A stretch of 64,000 bases of DNA. Source: an uncultured Porphyromonadaceae bacterium. GTDB taxonomy: Bacteria > Bacteroidota > Bacteroidia > Bacteroidales > Muribaculaceae. Below, one piece after another: positions 7,142-15,146 of the stretch. Position 1 is the stretch's first letter. Each line of letters begins with the position of its first letter. The stretch is from NCBI GenBank assembly GCA_900541865.1, contig UQLO01000007.1, forward strand, positions 1 through 64,000. The letters are read 5' to 3'. The notes below the pieces were generated by a model that was not told the origin of the DNA, did not search any database, and was given only the letters and a program-made list of their open reading frames with translations. The position numbers and the translations under genes were made by a program.

Positions 7142-7884
7142 AAGTAAAGAAAATCTTAGTTTCCCAGCCGCAGCCCACATCGGAAAAATCTCCCTACTTC
7201 GACCTTGCCTCGAAGTACAGCACCGAGATAGTGTTCCGGCCCTTCATCAAGGTGGAAGGCCTGACTGCACGGGAATTCCGCCAGCAGAAAGTGAACATCG
7301 CCGAGTTCACGGCCGTGATTTTCACCGCCAAAACCGCCGTCGACCACTTCTTCCGTCTGTGCGAAGAAATGCGAATTTCCATCCCCGTAACCTTCAAGTA
7401 TTTTTGCACCAGCGAAACCATTGCGAACTATCTTCAGAAATATATAGTATACCGCAAGCGTAAAATCTTCGCATCTCCCACCGGCAAACTCGCCGACCTG
7501 GTGCCCGCTATCACCAAGCACAAGCAAGAAAAGTTCCTTTGGGCCGTCAGCGACGTCAACAACGGCGCCGAAGAAGGCTTACTGACCGCCAACAAAATCG
7601 ACTTTACGCGCGCCGTGCTCTACCGCACCGTCAGCAACGACTTCCGCTCGGACGAAGCCTTCGACTACGACATGCTCGTTTTCTTCAGCCCTCAGGGCAT
7701 AGAAAGCCTGCTCAAGAATTTCCCTGATTTCAAGCAGGGCGACATCCGCATTGCCGCTTTCGGTCCCGCCACAGCCAAGAGCGTTACCGACGCCGGCCTG
7801 CGCCTCGACATCCAGGCCCCGGCACCCGACGCGCCCTCCATGCCCGCAGCACTGGAGAAATATCTTGCCGCAAGCAATAAGTGA
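7138..7884 (+). CDS. hemD: Uroporphyrinogen-III synthase
   Basis: A 248-residue HemD-type protein that cyclises hydroxymethylbilane to uroporphyrinogen III in tetrapyrrole synthesis. The N-terminal strand VKKILVSQP, the middle segment FTAVIFTAKTAVDHFF and the C-terminal FFSPQGIESLL and AAFGPATAKSV segments match the family. The start is a GTG at 7138, overlapping the stop of a short upstream frame. It is followed after 7 bp by rnpA. Many Bacteroidetes encode HemD upstream of rnpA and yidD. Confidence 0.88.
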   Translation: MKVKKILVSQPQPTSEKSPYFDLASKYSTEIVFRPFIKVEGLTAREFRQQKVNIAEFTAVIFTAKTAVDHFFRLCEEMRISIPVTFKYFCTSETIANYLQKYIVYRKRKIFASPTGKLADLVPAITKHKQEKFLWAVSDVNNGAEEGLLTANKIDFTRAVLYRTVSNDFRSDEAFDYDMLVFFSPQGIESLLKNFPDFKQGDIRIAAFGPATAKSVTDAGLRLDIQAPAPDAPSMPAALEKYLAASNK

Positions 7885-7891
7885 GCCGGCA

Positions 7892-8302
7892 ATGTCGCGC
7901 CTGTACAAAAAAGAAAAACTGTGCTCCGTCTCCGCCATAGAAATTCTCTTTGGCAGAGGCGGCGCTGAGTTTTCGAAACTGGCGTATCCTCTGCGGGTCA
8001 TAGCCCGCAACAACCCCCGGCGCAGTTCCGACGCTCCGGTGGCTTTCCTGATCAGCGTGCCCAAAAAGCGGCTGCGCCACGCCGTCGACCGCGTGCTTAT
8101 GCGGCGCCGCATCCGCGAGGCTTACCGCCTGGCCAAGGACTCTCTGGTACTGCCCGCCGGCATACGCCTCGACCTTGCTTTCGTCTACGTTGCCGATGGC
8201 GTCGCGGACTTCACGGCCGTGTCCCGCGCTATGGCGAAGATTGTCGCGGCCCTGGTCGACCACTACCCTACCCTGCCGCCTACCTCCGCCCCTGAGCCAT
8301 GA
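7892..8302 (+). CDS. rnpA: Ribonuclease P protein component
   Basis: A 136-residue basic protein that assists the RNase P RNA in cutting 5' leaders from pre-tRNA. The RNR signature region [20 protein letters not shown] is clear near residues 67-86, preceded by [11 protein letters not shown]. The ATG at 7892 ([10 protein letters not shown]) is chosen over earlier in-frame starts because those lie inside hemD. Its stop overlaps the yidD start by 4 bp, the usual rnpA-yidD pairing. Confidence 0.93.
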   Translation: MSRLYKKEKLCSVSAIEILFGRGGAEFSKLAYPLRVIARNNPRRSSDAPVAFLISVPKKRLRHAVDRVLMRRRIREAYRLAKDSLVLPAGIRLDLAFVYVADGVADFTAVSRAMAKIVAALVDHYPTLPPTSAPEP

Positions 8303-8529
8303 ACGCCTTCAGCCGAGCCATATCCCGGGTCCTCTCTCTGCCCATCCACTTCTACCGGCTCTGCATCTCCCCCATGCTGCCGCCGGCCTGCCGCTACACT
8401 CCCACCTGCAGCCAGTATGCCCTTGAAGCCCTCCGTAAGCACGGTCCTCTGCGCGGGTCGTGGCTGGCAATAAAGCGCATCTGCCGTTGCCACCCTTGGG
8501 GAGGATGCGGCTACGACCCCGTGCCATGA
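8299..8529 (+). CDS. yidD: Membrane protein insertion efficiency factor YidD
   Basis: A 76-residue protein carrying the diagnostic segments [32 protein letters not shown] and [12 protein letters not shown]. YidD is a peripheral inner-membrane protein that helps YidC-dependent insertion. It overlaps rnpA upstream and the TatD-like gene downstream, both by ATGA. Confidence 0.96.
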   Translation: MNAFSRAISRVLSLPIHFYRLCISPMLPPACRYTPTCSQYALEALRKHGPLRGSWLAIKRICRCHPWGGCGYDPVP

Positions 8530-9059
8530 AACCGCTCGAAGAGTTTGCTGACATCCACTCCCACTCGCGCCGCGGACCCGACATCATCACCAACCTTCCG
8601 CTGCTGACAGTGCCCGACACGCCATTCGGCCGCGCATGGTACAGCGCCGGCATTCACCCTTGGGAGACGGCAACACCACTGCCGACGACGGTATGGGACT
8701 GGCTCGCCGAATGTGCTGCCGACCCGCGTGTGGTCGCCATCGGGGAGTGCGGGCTCGATACATTGCGGGGTGGCCCGATGCCGGAGCAAGAGAAGGTGTT
8801 TCTCGCTCAGGCACGCATCGCCTCCCGGGCCGCCAAGCCTGTTATCATCCACTGCGTACGAGCCTGGCACCGGCTGCTGGCGCTACGTGCTCAGCTCCCG
8901 GACAATGTTCCGATGATAATACATGGCTTCCGCGGCAAGCCCGAGCTGGGGGGCCAGCTGCGCCGGGCCGGCTTCCGACTCAGCTTCGGCCTGAAGTACA
9001 ACCCGCAGACCATGAGCGAAGCCCAAGGCGGAATCTACTACCGCGAGACCGACGCCTAA
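8526..9059 (+). CDS. TatD-family metal-dependent hydrolase, C-terminally short
   Basis: A 177-residue TatD-like protein. The N-terminal metal motif DIHSHSR, the GIHPWE strand, the IGECGLD motif and the [11 protein letters not shown] segment are visible. The sequence then stops at ETDA, which aligns with the ETD(S/A)P motif holding the last catalytic aspartate. Family members usually run another 30 or more residues, so the barrel's final elements seem to be missing. No continuation is evident in another frame after the stop. It may be a truncated but retained gene. It is coupled to yidD by ATGA. Confidence 0.8.
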   Translation: MKPLEEFADIHSHSRRGPDIITNLPLLTVPDTPFGRAWYSAGIHPWETATPLPTTVWDWLAECAADPRVVAIGECGLDTLRGGPMPEQEKVFLAQARIASRAAKPVIIHCVRAWHRLLALRAQLPDNVPMIIHGFRGKPELGGQLRRAGFRLSFGLKYNPQTMSEAQGGIYYRETDA

Positions 9060-9116
9060 CCACCCAAAAAGGCAATATGACAATTTGATACATTGACAAT
9101 CAGACATTTAACCCAT

Positions 9117-10388
9117 ATGACACCCGTACTACTCCTCACCGGCTATCTCGGAGCCGGCAAAACCACACTCCTCAACCACATCCTCAACAATGAACATGGC
9201 ATACGCTTTGCCGTGATAGTCAACGATATAGGTGAGGTCAACATCGATGCCGACCTCATCCAGAAAGGCGGTATCGTAGGCCAGGACAGCCAAAACCCCG
9301 ACCTGGTGGCCCTTCAGAACGGATGCATCTGCTGCACGCTGAAAATGGACCTGGTGCAGCAGCTCGGCGACATTATAGCCCAAAAGCGCTTCGACTACAT
9401 CGTCATCGAGGCCAGTGGCGTTTGCGAACCGGAACCCATCGCCCAAACCATAGCCTCAATGCCTGCCATGGAGCGCAAGTACACCCGTGGCGGCGCTCCT
9501 CGCCTGGACGCTATCGTGACAGTTGTCGACGCTCTCCGCCTGCGCGACGAATTCGAGTGCGGCGACGCCCTGTCCAAACCCCACTCCGAGGACGATATCG
9601 AAAACCTCATCATCCAGCAGATTGAGTTCTGCAATATCATTCTGCTGAACAAAATCTCCGAGATAAGCGCCGAAGAAGCTTCCCGAGTTCGCGCTATCGT
9701 GCGTGCCATCCAGCCCAAGGCCCGCATCATCGAGTGCGACTACGCCGACGTGCCCCTCACCGACCTGCTCAACACCCACCTCTTCGACTTCGACGACGTT
9801 TCCACCTCGGCAACCTGGATCCGGAAACTCGAAGACATCGACGAGCCCGAAAACCACGACCACGACCATCACCACGACCACGAGCATCACCACGACCACG
9901 AGCATCACCACGACCACGAGCATCACCACGACCACGGCGAGGACTGCCACTGTGAAGAGTGTTCCTGCGGACACCACCATCACCACCACGGTGAGGGCGA
10001 AACTGAGGAGTACGGCATCCAGACTTTCGTATACCAGCGCCGACAGCCTATCGACATTAATCGCTTCGACTACTTCATCCACTCCAAGTGGCCCAAGGGC
10101 ATCATTCGCACCAAGGGGCTGGTCTACTTTGCCCACAACACCGACATGTGCTGCCTCTTCGAGCAAGCCGGCACACAGAAAAAACTCACCCAAAGCGGTC
10201 TCTGGTATGCCACCGCTCCCGAAGAAGAACTTCGCCAACTGCTCGAATCTGACCCCGCCGCAGCCAAAAACTGGGACCCCGTCTACGGCGACCGGATGAT
10301 CAAACTCGTATTCATCGGCCGCAACATGGACCGCAAAGCAATTGAGGACGCCCTCGACGCCACCCTCTCGCAGGTACGCCCCGAATAA
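9117..10388 (+). CDS. COG0523 (CobW/G3E) GTPase with His-rich metal-binding tract
   Basis: A protein of 423 residues from the ATG at 9117 (an in-frame TTG at 9093 lacks support). It has the P-loop GYLGAGKTTLLNHIL at residues 7-21, the CxCC metal motif NGCICCTLKMDL near 70, and the COG0523-type segment ASGVCEPEPIAQ. The CobW C-terminal domain starts near 310 (FVYQRRQPIDINRFDYFIHS). Between the domains is a long His/Asp/Glu insert with four HHHDH units plus a CHCEECSC cluster. Such GTPases load zinc or cobalt onto client proteins. The client is not evident from the neighbourhood, and no Zur-like site was recognised. Confidence 0.92.
   Translation: MTPVLLLTGYLGAGKTTLLNHILNNEHGIRFAVIVNDIGEVNIDADLIQKGGIVGQDSQNPDLVALQNGCICCTLKMDLVQQLGDIIAQKRFDYIVIEASGVCEPEPIAQTIASMPAMERKYTRGGAPRLDAIVTVVDALRLRDEFECGDALSKPHSEDDIENLIIQQIEFCNIILLNKISEISAEEASRVRAIVRAIQPKARIIECDYADVPLTDLLNTHLFDFDDVSTSATWIRKLEDIDEPENHDHDHHHDHEHHHDHEHHHDHEHHHDHGEDCHCEECSCGHHHHHHGEGETEEYGIQTFVYQRRQPIDINRFDYFIHSKWPKGIIRTKGLVYFAHNTDMCCLFEQAGTQKKLTQSGLWYATAPEEELRQLLESDPAAAKNWDPVYGDRMIKLVFIGRNMDRKAIEDALDATLSQVRPE
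9867..9938 (+). repeat. 18-bp in-frame tandem repeat encoding the His tract
   Basis: Four consecutive copies of CATCACCACGACCACGAG (the last ends GGC), each encoding HHHDHE or HHHDHG. The copies are identical in their first 16 bases, so copy number could change by slippage without a frameshift, altering metal capacity. Confidence 0.95.
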
Positions 10389-10404
10389 GAGCCGGTCTCA
10401 TAAG
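10386..10404. mobile_element. Solo transposon end matching the inverted repeat at 54.5/55.1 kb
   Basis: TAAGAGCCGGTCTCATAAG is identical over 19 bases to the outer end of the element at 54527-55077 (right end, reverse strand). It directly follows, and includes, the stop codon of the COG0523 gene. No second end is recognised nearby, so it may be a scar or a coincidental fragment. Confidence 0.5.
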
Positions 10405-10411
10405 ACCCAAA

Positions 10412-10443
10412 TTTGGTGGTTCGCAAAAAAAGCTATAACTTTG
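10412..10443 (+). promoter_or_regulatory. Promoter of tRNA-Ser (-33 TTTG, -7 TAACTTTG)
   Basis: TTTG at 10412-10415 and TAACTTTG at 10436-10443 are separated by 20 bp, matching the Bacteroidetes -33/-7 layout. The tRNA begins 13 bp after the -7 box. Confidence 0.75.
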
Positions 10444-10455
10444 CACCACCATCCA

Positions 10456-10543
<88 letters not shown>

Positions 10544-10574
10544 AAGAGCCGCAGGCACCCGCCTGCGGCTCTTT
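10544..10574 (+). terminator. Terminator after tRNA-Ser
   Basis: A 13-bp perfect stem (10544-10556 with 10561-10573), loop ACCC, ending in TTT directly after the tRNA CCA. Confidence 0.85.
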
Positions 10575-10595
10575 GCCGTTTGTAGAATTGTACGG

Positions 10596-10787
10596 ATTTT
10601 TTCGGCTAACCTGCAAATCATTGGAGCAATACTGACTAATTCTAAAATTATAATTAGTCAACTTGCTTCACTGATCTCAGTATCCGACCGTGCTATTTCA
10701 AAACAATTAAAAAAGATGCATATTTCAGGCAGAATCCGTCGCATCGGACCTGATAAGGGCGGGCACTGGGAGGTTTGCGGGGAGTAA
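10596..10787 (+). pseudogene. Remnant of a winged-helix C-terminal domain
   Basis: An open frame with no start codon and no upstream catalytic part reads IIGAILTNSK, then a helix-turn-helix ISQLASLISVSDRAISKQLKK, then GRIRRIGPDKGGHWEV, ending at a TAA at 10785. The closing segment is typical of the C-terminal winged helix of AlbA_2-type or Fic-type regulatory proteins. Only this end survives, so it is most likely a decayed gene left by an insertion or deletion next to tRNA-Ser. Confidence 0.7.
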
Positions 10788-10887
10788 CTTCAATCTACCT
10801 TGGCCAATGGTTGACGCTGACCATTTTTAACAAAATCAAAAGGAATTCTACCCACTCGAGTTTTATCAGTGAAGCAATAAAAAAAGT

Positions 10888-10917
10888 CAAATATTTCACC
10901 TGTAAGTGAAATATTTG
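10888..10917. promoter_or_regulatory. Operator-like inverted repeat upstream of the toxin-antitoxin pair
   Basis: A perfect 12-bp inverted repeat, CAAATATTTCAC / GTGAAATATTTG, with a 6-bp spacer. It lies three bases before the -7 box, over the -33 region. Autoregulation by the downstream HTH antitoxin is the expected role. Confidence 0.75.
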
Positions 10918-10920
10918 TCG

Positions 10921-10928
10921 TAACTTTG
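10921..10928 (+). promoter_or_regulatory. -7 promoter box of the toxin-antitoxin operon
   Basis: TAACTTTG directly after the inverted repeat. Its position rules out the earlier in-frame start at 10926 and supports the toxin ATG at 10959. Confidence 0.7.
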
Positions 10929-10958
10929 CGTTATAATAACACAGAAACGAATACTGCT

Positions 10959-11429
10959 ATGAGCGAAGTGGAACTGTATCTCATCGATGAGGGCGAGAAC
11001 TGCACTCTCTACACCCTGCAATTCCTCCGTGACGCAGAGACTGAATTTGAGAAGTTTGTCTCAAAATTCATCAACGACTCGGATTACAGCGAAGATTATA
11101 CCCGTATCGCAGCAATTGTCAGCCGGATTGCCCGAACAGGTGCTCTCGAACGTTATTTCCGGCGCGAGGGACGTGAATCTGACTCTGTGGTTGCGCTGCC
11201 GGTCTTGAGTTCAAAACTTAGACTCTATTGCCTTCGCCTTTCCGATCAAATCCTCATTCTTGGTAATGGTGATGTCAAGAAGACAAGAACCTATGAGGAA
11301 GACTCGAAGTTAAAGGCTTACGTCATGACCTTGCAGAAGTTTGAGAAACTTCTTAAGCAGAGAGTAGAAGATGGCTCCGTCGCCATTACCGAATCGATAA
11401 TTGAAACCGACAATATTTTTGAGTTATGA
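10959..11429 (+). CDS. Probable HigB/RelE-like toxin
   Basis: A 156-residue protein. The central part (ALPVLSSKLRLYCLRLSDQILILGNGDVKKT) resembles the core beta-strands of the HigB/RelE/ParE or phage Gp49-like toxin fold. In this fold a basic residue on the strand acts in ribosome-dependent mRNA cleavage. The N-terminal 60 residues are acidic and less typical. It overlaps the antitoxin gene by ATGA, in the toxin-first order of HigBA. A HigB-like toxin is the best guess; specific activity is unproven. Confidence 0.7.
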   Translation: MSEVELYLIDEGENCTLYTLQFLRDAETEFEKFVSKFINDSDYSEDYTRIAAIVSRIARTGALERYFRREGRESDSVVALPVLSSKLRLYCLRLSDQILILGNGDVKKTRTYEEDSKLKAYVMTLQKFEKLLKQRVEDGSVAITESIIETDNIFEL

Positions 11430-11692
11430 AACGCACAGCCAAATCTCTCAAAGAACTTCTCGGTCCGATTCCCGAGTCCACTATGAAAGAAACCGAACTT
11501 TCATTTGAAATTTCGGACCGCATCTATTTTCTTATGACCGAGCGAGGCCTGTCCAAAAAACAATTCGCGGATGCGCTCGGTCGCCGTCCGAGCGAGATAA
11601 CAAAATGGCTCAGCGGTCAACATAATTTCACGATTGCCACCCTCGGAATGCTTTCCTCGTTTTTCGGGCAACCGATTGTAACCGTGGGCTGA
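11426..11692 (+). CDS. XRE-family HTH antitoxin
   Basis: An 88-residue protein with an HTH_3 domain at roughly 28-82. The recognition unit is GLSKKQFADALGRRPSEITK, followed by WLSGQHNFTIATLGMLSSFF. This is the HigA-like arrangement for the partner of the upstream toxin, and it probably represses its own operon through the 10888-10917 inverted repeat. The gene pair is A+T-richer than the flanking genes and sits beside a gene remnant and a tRNA, suggesting an acquired patch. Confidence 0.85.
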   Translation: MKRTAKSLKELLGPIPESTMKETELSFEISDRIYFLMTERGLSKKQFADALGRRPSEITKWLSGQHNFTIATLGMLSSFFGQPIVTVG

Positions 11693-11773
11693 CACGATCC
11701 GTATGAGAAACCGGCAAGTAGGTGGGGATTGATTGAAATAACCCGCATCCCGAGCCAGGATTTTGCAGACTAC

Positions 11774-11809
11774 GCCGAGGTTCTAAAACTTCGGCGCCTT
11801 TTCATTTTT
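11774..11809 (+). terminator. Terminator after the toxin-antitoxin pair
   Basis: A 9-bp stem GCCGAGGTT / AACTTCGGC (one G-T pair), loop CTAA, followed by CCTTTTCATTTTT. Confidence 0.75.
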
Positions 11810-11901
11810 AGATGTCGACGGAATTAAGTTAAAAATAGGGGTTAATTCTTAAATAATGCAAAAGGGGGAGAAATTATCGGCTTGAATTATAAAAATTGTT
11901 G

Positions 11902-11920
11902 TAAGTTTGCATTTAAATGC
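11902..11920 (+). promoter_or_regulatory. susC promoter -7 box with adjoining palindrome
   Basis: TAAGTTTG (11902-11909) fits the -7 consensus. Its last base begins the perfect 12-bp palindrome GCATTTAAATGC (11909-11920), which lies over the expected transcription start and could bind a regulator. About 130 nt of untranslated leader separate it from susC. The 11810-11901 stretch is A+T-rich with no gene. Confidence 0.6.
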
Positions 11921-12047
11921 GAATGAACCTGAAATTGTGTTCCGTTGCAGGGAGGGTTCGTCGCGTCCAATCAACTCAAAAACATCATTATCATCCATTT
12001 TATTCTCTGCAAAAACAGAAACCTAAAATAAAAACAATGCAGTAACC

Positions 12048-15000
12048 ATGAAAAAACAGCTATTTTTACTGTTCTTTTCCCTCCTTGCCCTGGTTAGCCA
12101 GGCCCGGACAGTGACCGGTACGGTCACCCAGGCCAGCGACGGCGAACCTGTCACGGGAGCTTCGGTCGTTGTCAAGGGGCTTCCCGGCGGGGCGGTCACC
12201 GACATCGACGGTCATTACACAATTAACGTACCGGATGGAAAAGACGTCCTTTCGTTCTCGTTCGTGGGCATGAAGCCCGTCGACGTGCGCATCAACGGCC
12301 GCTCCGTTGTGGATGTGGTTATGGAAGAAAACTCCGAAGTTCTGTCGGAAGTGGTCGTAACGGCTATGGGACAGAGCCAGGAGAAATCTAAACTTAACTT
12401 CTCCGTGCAGGAGCTTCGCAGCGACGACGTCACCGCAGGCCACACGGCAAACTTCGTGAACTCCCTTCAGGGTAAGGTTGCCGGTCTCCAGGTGAGCACC
12501 GCCGGTGGTTCGCCCAACTCTGCTTCGCAGATTATCGTGCGCGCCATTTCGTCGGTCAACAACAGCCAGAGCAACGAACCGCTGTTCGTTGTCGACGGCA
12601 TGCCTATCCGTGGCGGCGGTTCTTCGATGGCGGACCTCAACCCCAACGACATTGAGAGCATGAGCGTGCTCAAAGGTGCTGCCGCATCGGCTCTCTACGG
12701 TCAGGAAGGCGCCAACGGCGTTATCCTCATCACCACCAAGGGCGGCAAGGACGGCAAAGTCTCCGTGACTTTCAACGGCGGCTGGGAGTGGAGCCACGTG
12801 CTTCGCACTCCTAAAATCCAGGACACCTACCTGGCCGGTGCGGCCGGCTTCTACACCACCAACGCCACCGGTGGCTGGGGCCCCCGCCGTCAGGACAGCG
12901 ACCCGTACTACAACAACCTCGACAACTTCCTCGGCACCGGCTTCATGCAGAAGTACGACCTGAGCGTTTCGGGCGGCAACGAGAAGTATTCAGCCTATGC
13001 CTCTGTGGGTTACATGGACAACCAAGGCGTTGTGCCCAAGGACTACAAGAAGCAGCTCAACGTCTTCGTAAAGGGTGAGTTCAACCCCTCCAAGCAGGTC
13101 AAGATTATGGTGAGCACGAACTTCGTCAACACCACCTCGCGCGCCTTCGGCAACTCGATGAGCACCATCTACGGCTGGGCCATCAACCGCGACATGGCCG
13201 ACTACGCCCTGCCCAACGGCATGCCCAACTGGAGCAACCGCTACGACGCTTGGGACGAGCTTACCAACTCGCAGCGCCTCGGCGCCACCCTGTCGCCCTA
13301 CTACGGCCGCTACATGGACTCCAGCCGCAGCGAAGGCACCCGCGTCATCGCCAACGGCTCCATCAGCTATGAGCCCATCCGCAACCTTACCTTCACCGGC
13401 AAGGTGAACTACGACGTTTCGAACAGCTCGTACGACAGCTACACCCGTCCGCGCTACACCCTGAGCGACTTCATCCTCGATGAAAACGGCGAGCTCGAAA
13501 GCTCCCTGCTCGAAGAATACCACGGCCGCATGGGTACCTACAACTACAGCCCCAGCCGCGGCGAACGCGTCACCGGCCAGCTCCTTGGCAACTACTACTG
13601 GGAAATCAACCAGGACTTTAACCTCAACTTCTTCGTCGGCGGCGAATACTCGATGACCAAGGGTACATCGGGCAACTTCGGCGGCAAGCACTTCATGCTC
13701 GACGGCGACTACTACTCGTTCAACAACCTCGACAAGCAGTACTTCGGCGTAGGTACGGGCGACTACCAGCTTACCCTCAACCACAGCAAGAAGAACAAAT
13801 ACGGCTACTTCGGCGAAATCCGCTTCGACTACAACAAAATCATCCAGATTTCGGCAACCGGCCGTATCGACGGTTCGTCGACCCTGAAGCAGGTCAAGAG
13901 CCACTACTGGTATCCCTCTCTCACCGGCGGTGTTATCTTCACCGAGCTCTTCAAGATTCGCTCCCAGATCTTCAACTACGGTAAAATCCGCGGCAACTGG
14001 GCAAAAGTGGGTAAGGACGCGCCTCAGAACGTGTTCTCCGACAACTACAAGCAGTGGACCAACTTCCCCGACGGCGGCTTCGGCGTAAACCCGACCCTGT
14101 CGAAGGCCATCTGGCTGGAGCCTGAGATGACCGGCTCGTGGGAAATCGGCGCCGACCTGCGCTTCTTCAACAACCGCACTCGCCTGGACCTTGCCTACTA
14201 CAACACTACGGTCGACAACCAGATCGTGACCGTGCGCGTTTCGCCTTCGTCCGGCACCATCCTCCAGACCCGAAACGAGGGTACCATCGAGAACAGCGGT
14301 ATTGAAGCCACTCTTACTCAGGAGATTCTCCGCAGCAAGGACTTCCAGTGGACCGCTACCGTCAACGTTTCGCACAACCGCGGTCGCCTCAAGAGCCTTC
14401 CCGAGGGCGTCAGCGAAATCACCAACGGCCAGTACGGCGATATCTTCCCGTCGGCTTACGTAGGTCAGGCCACTACCTCGCTCTCCGGTATCGACTACCA
14501 GCGCGACCCCAACGGAAACGTCATCATCGACGCCAACGGCTACCCCGTGCTCTCGCCCAAGAAGGACACCTTCATCGGCAACCGCGAACCTGACTGCCTG
14601 ATCGGCCTGAGCTCCACCTTCACCTGGAAGGACCTCTCGCTGGGCTTCCTGCTCGACGGACGCATCGGCGGCGACGTGGCAAACATCACCGGCCGCAGCC
14701 TCTACAGCAACGGTATGAGCGCCCAGCTGGCCAAGTACCGCAACCACAAAGTGATATTCAACGGCGTTGTCGACAACGGCGACGGCACCTACAGCCCCAA
14801 CACCACTCCGGTCATCCTCGACCAGAGCACCGTCAACAACTACGTATACTCCGTATCGTCGAACTTCATCGAAGACGGCAGCTACCTGCGTCTTAGCTAC
14901 GTCACCGTGGCTTACGACTTCTCCAACCTTATGCGCCGCCTGGGCAGCCGAAACCCCATCAAGGGCATGAAGCTGTCGTTCACCGGCCGCAACCTCTTCC

Positions 15001-15134
15001 TCCTCACCAAGTACTCCGGAGCCGACCCGCAGGTTATGCCCTCCGCTTCCGGCGGTACAGGCGCTATGGGCATCGACAACTATTCCGTGCCTTCCATGCG
15101 CTCCTACAACATCAATCTTAACGTCACCTTCTAA
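12048..15134 (+). CDS. SusC/RagA-family TonB-linked outer membrane transporter
   Basis: A protein of 1028 residues. A signal peptide (about residues 1-20) is followed by a CarboxypepD_reg-like domain (about 22-105, GTVTQASDGEPVTGASVVVKG). The plug has the SusC marker region, including LSEVVVTAMG, LQGKVAGLQV and NPNDIESMSVLKGAAASALYG, and about 800 residues of beta-barrel end in an aromatic terminus (NINLNVTF). It imports oligomeric nutrients captured by the SusD partner, energised by TonB. There is no STN domain and no adjacent anti-sigma or hybrid two-component regulator. The next gene (susD-like) starts 12 bp later. Confidence 0.96.
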   Translation: MKKQLFLLFFSLLALVSQARTVTGTVTQASDGEPVTGASVVVKGLPGGAVTDIDGHYTINVPDGKDVLSFSFVGMKPVDVRINGRSVVDVVMEENSEVLSEVVVTAMGQSQEKSKLNFSVQELRSDDVTAGHTANFVNSLQGKVAGLQVSTAGGSPNSASQIIVRAISSVNNSQSNEPLFVVDGMPIRGGGSSMADLNPNDIESMSVLKGAAASALYGQEGANGVILITTKGGKDGKVSVTFNGGWEWSHVLRTPKIQDTYLAGAAGFYTTNATGGWGPRRQDSDPYYNNLDNFLGTGFMQKYDLSVSGGNEKYSAYASVGYMDNQGVVPKDYKKQLNVFVKGEFNPSKQVKIMVSTNFVNTTSRAFGNSMSTIYGWAINRDMADYALPNGMPNWSNRYDAWDELTNSQRLGATLSPYYGRYMDSSRSEGTRVIANGSISYEPIRNLTFTGKVNYDVSNSSYDSYTRPRYTLSDFILDENGELESSLLEEYHGRMGTYNYSPSRGERVTGQLLGNYYWEINQDFNLNFFVGGEYSMTKGTSGNFGGKHFMLDGDYYSFNNLDKQYFGVGTGDYQLTLNHSKKNKYGYFGEIRFDYNKIIQISATGRIDGSSTLKQVKSHYWYPSLTGGVIFTELFKIRSQIFNYGKIRGNWAKVGKDAPQNVFSDNYKQWTNFPDGGFGVNPTLSKAIWLEPEMTGSWEIGADLRFFNNRTRLDLAYYNTTVDNQIVTVRVSPSSGTILQTRNEGTIENSGIEATLTQEILRSKDFQWTATVNVSHNRGRLKSLPEGVSEITNGQYGDIFPSAYVGQATTSLSGIDYQRDPNGNVIIDANGYPVLSPKKDTFIGNREPDCLIGLSSTFTWKDLSLGFLLDGRIGGDVANITGRSLYSNGMSAQLAKYRNHKVIFNGVVDNGDGTYSPNTTPVILDQSTVNNYVYSVSSNFIEDGSYLRLSYVTVAYDFSNLMRRLGSRNPIKGMKLSFTGRNLFLLTKYSGADPQVMPSASGGTGAMGIDNYSVPSMRSYNINLNVTF

Positions 15135-15146
15135 CCCGGACCTCCC

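Noticed and set aside
9456..10238. Antisense frame with repeated VVVMLVVVVM segments opposite the metal GTPase
   Set aside because: The hydrophobic repeats are simply the complement of the His-codon tandem repeat; the sense protein is a clear COG0523 GTPase.
12793..12800. A CCACGTGC sequence in susC as a second parS
   Set aside because: Only the central CACGTG is shared; the flanking bases do not match the 16-bp consensus.
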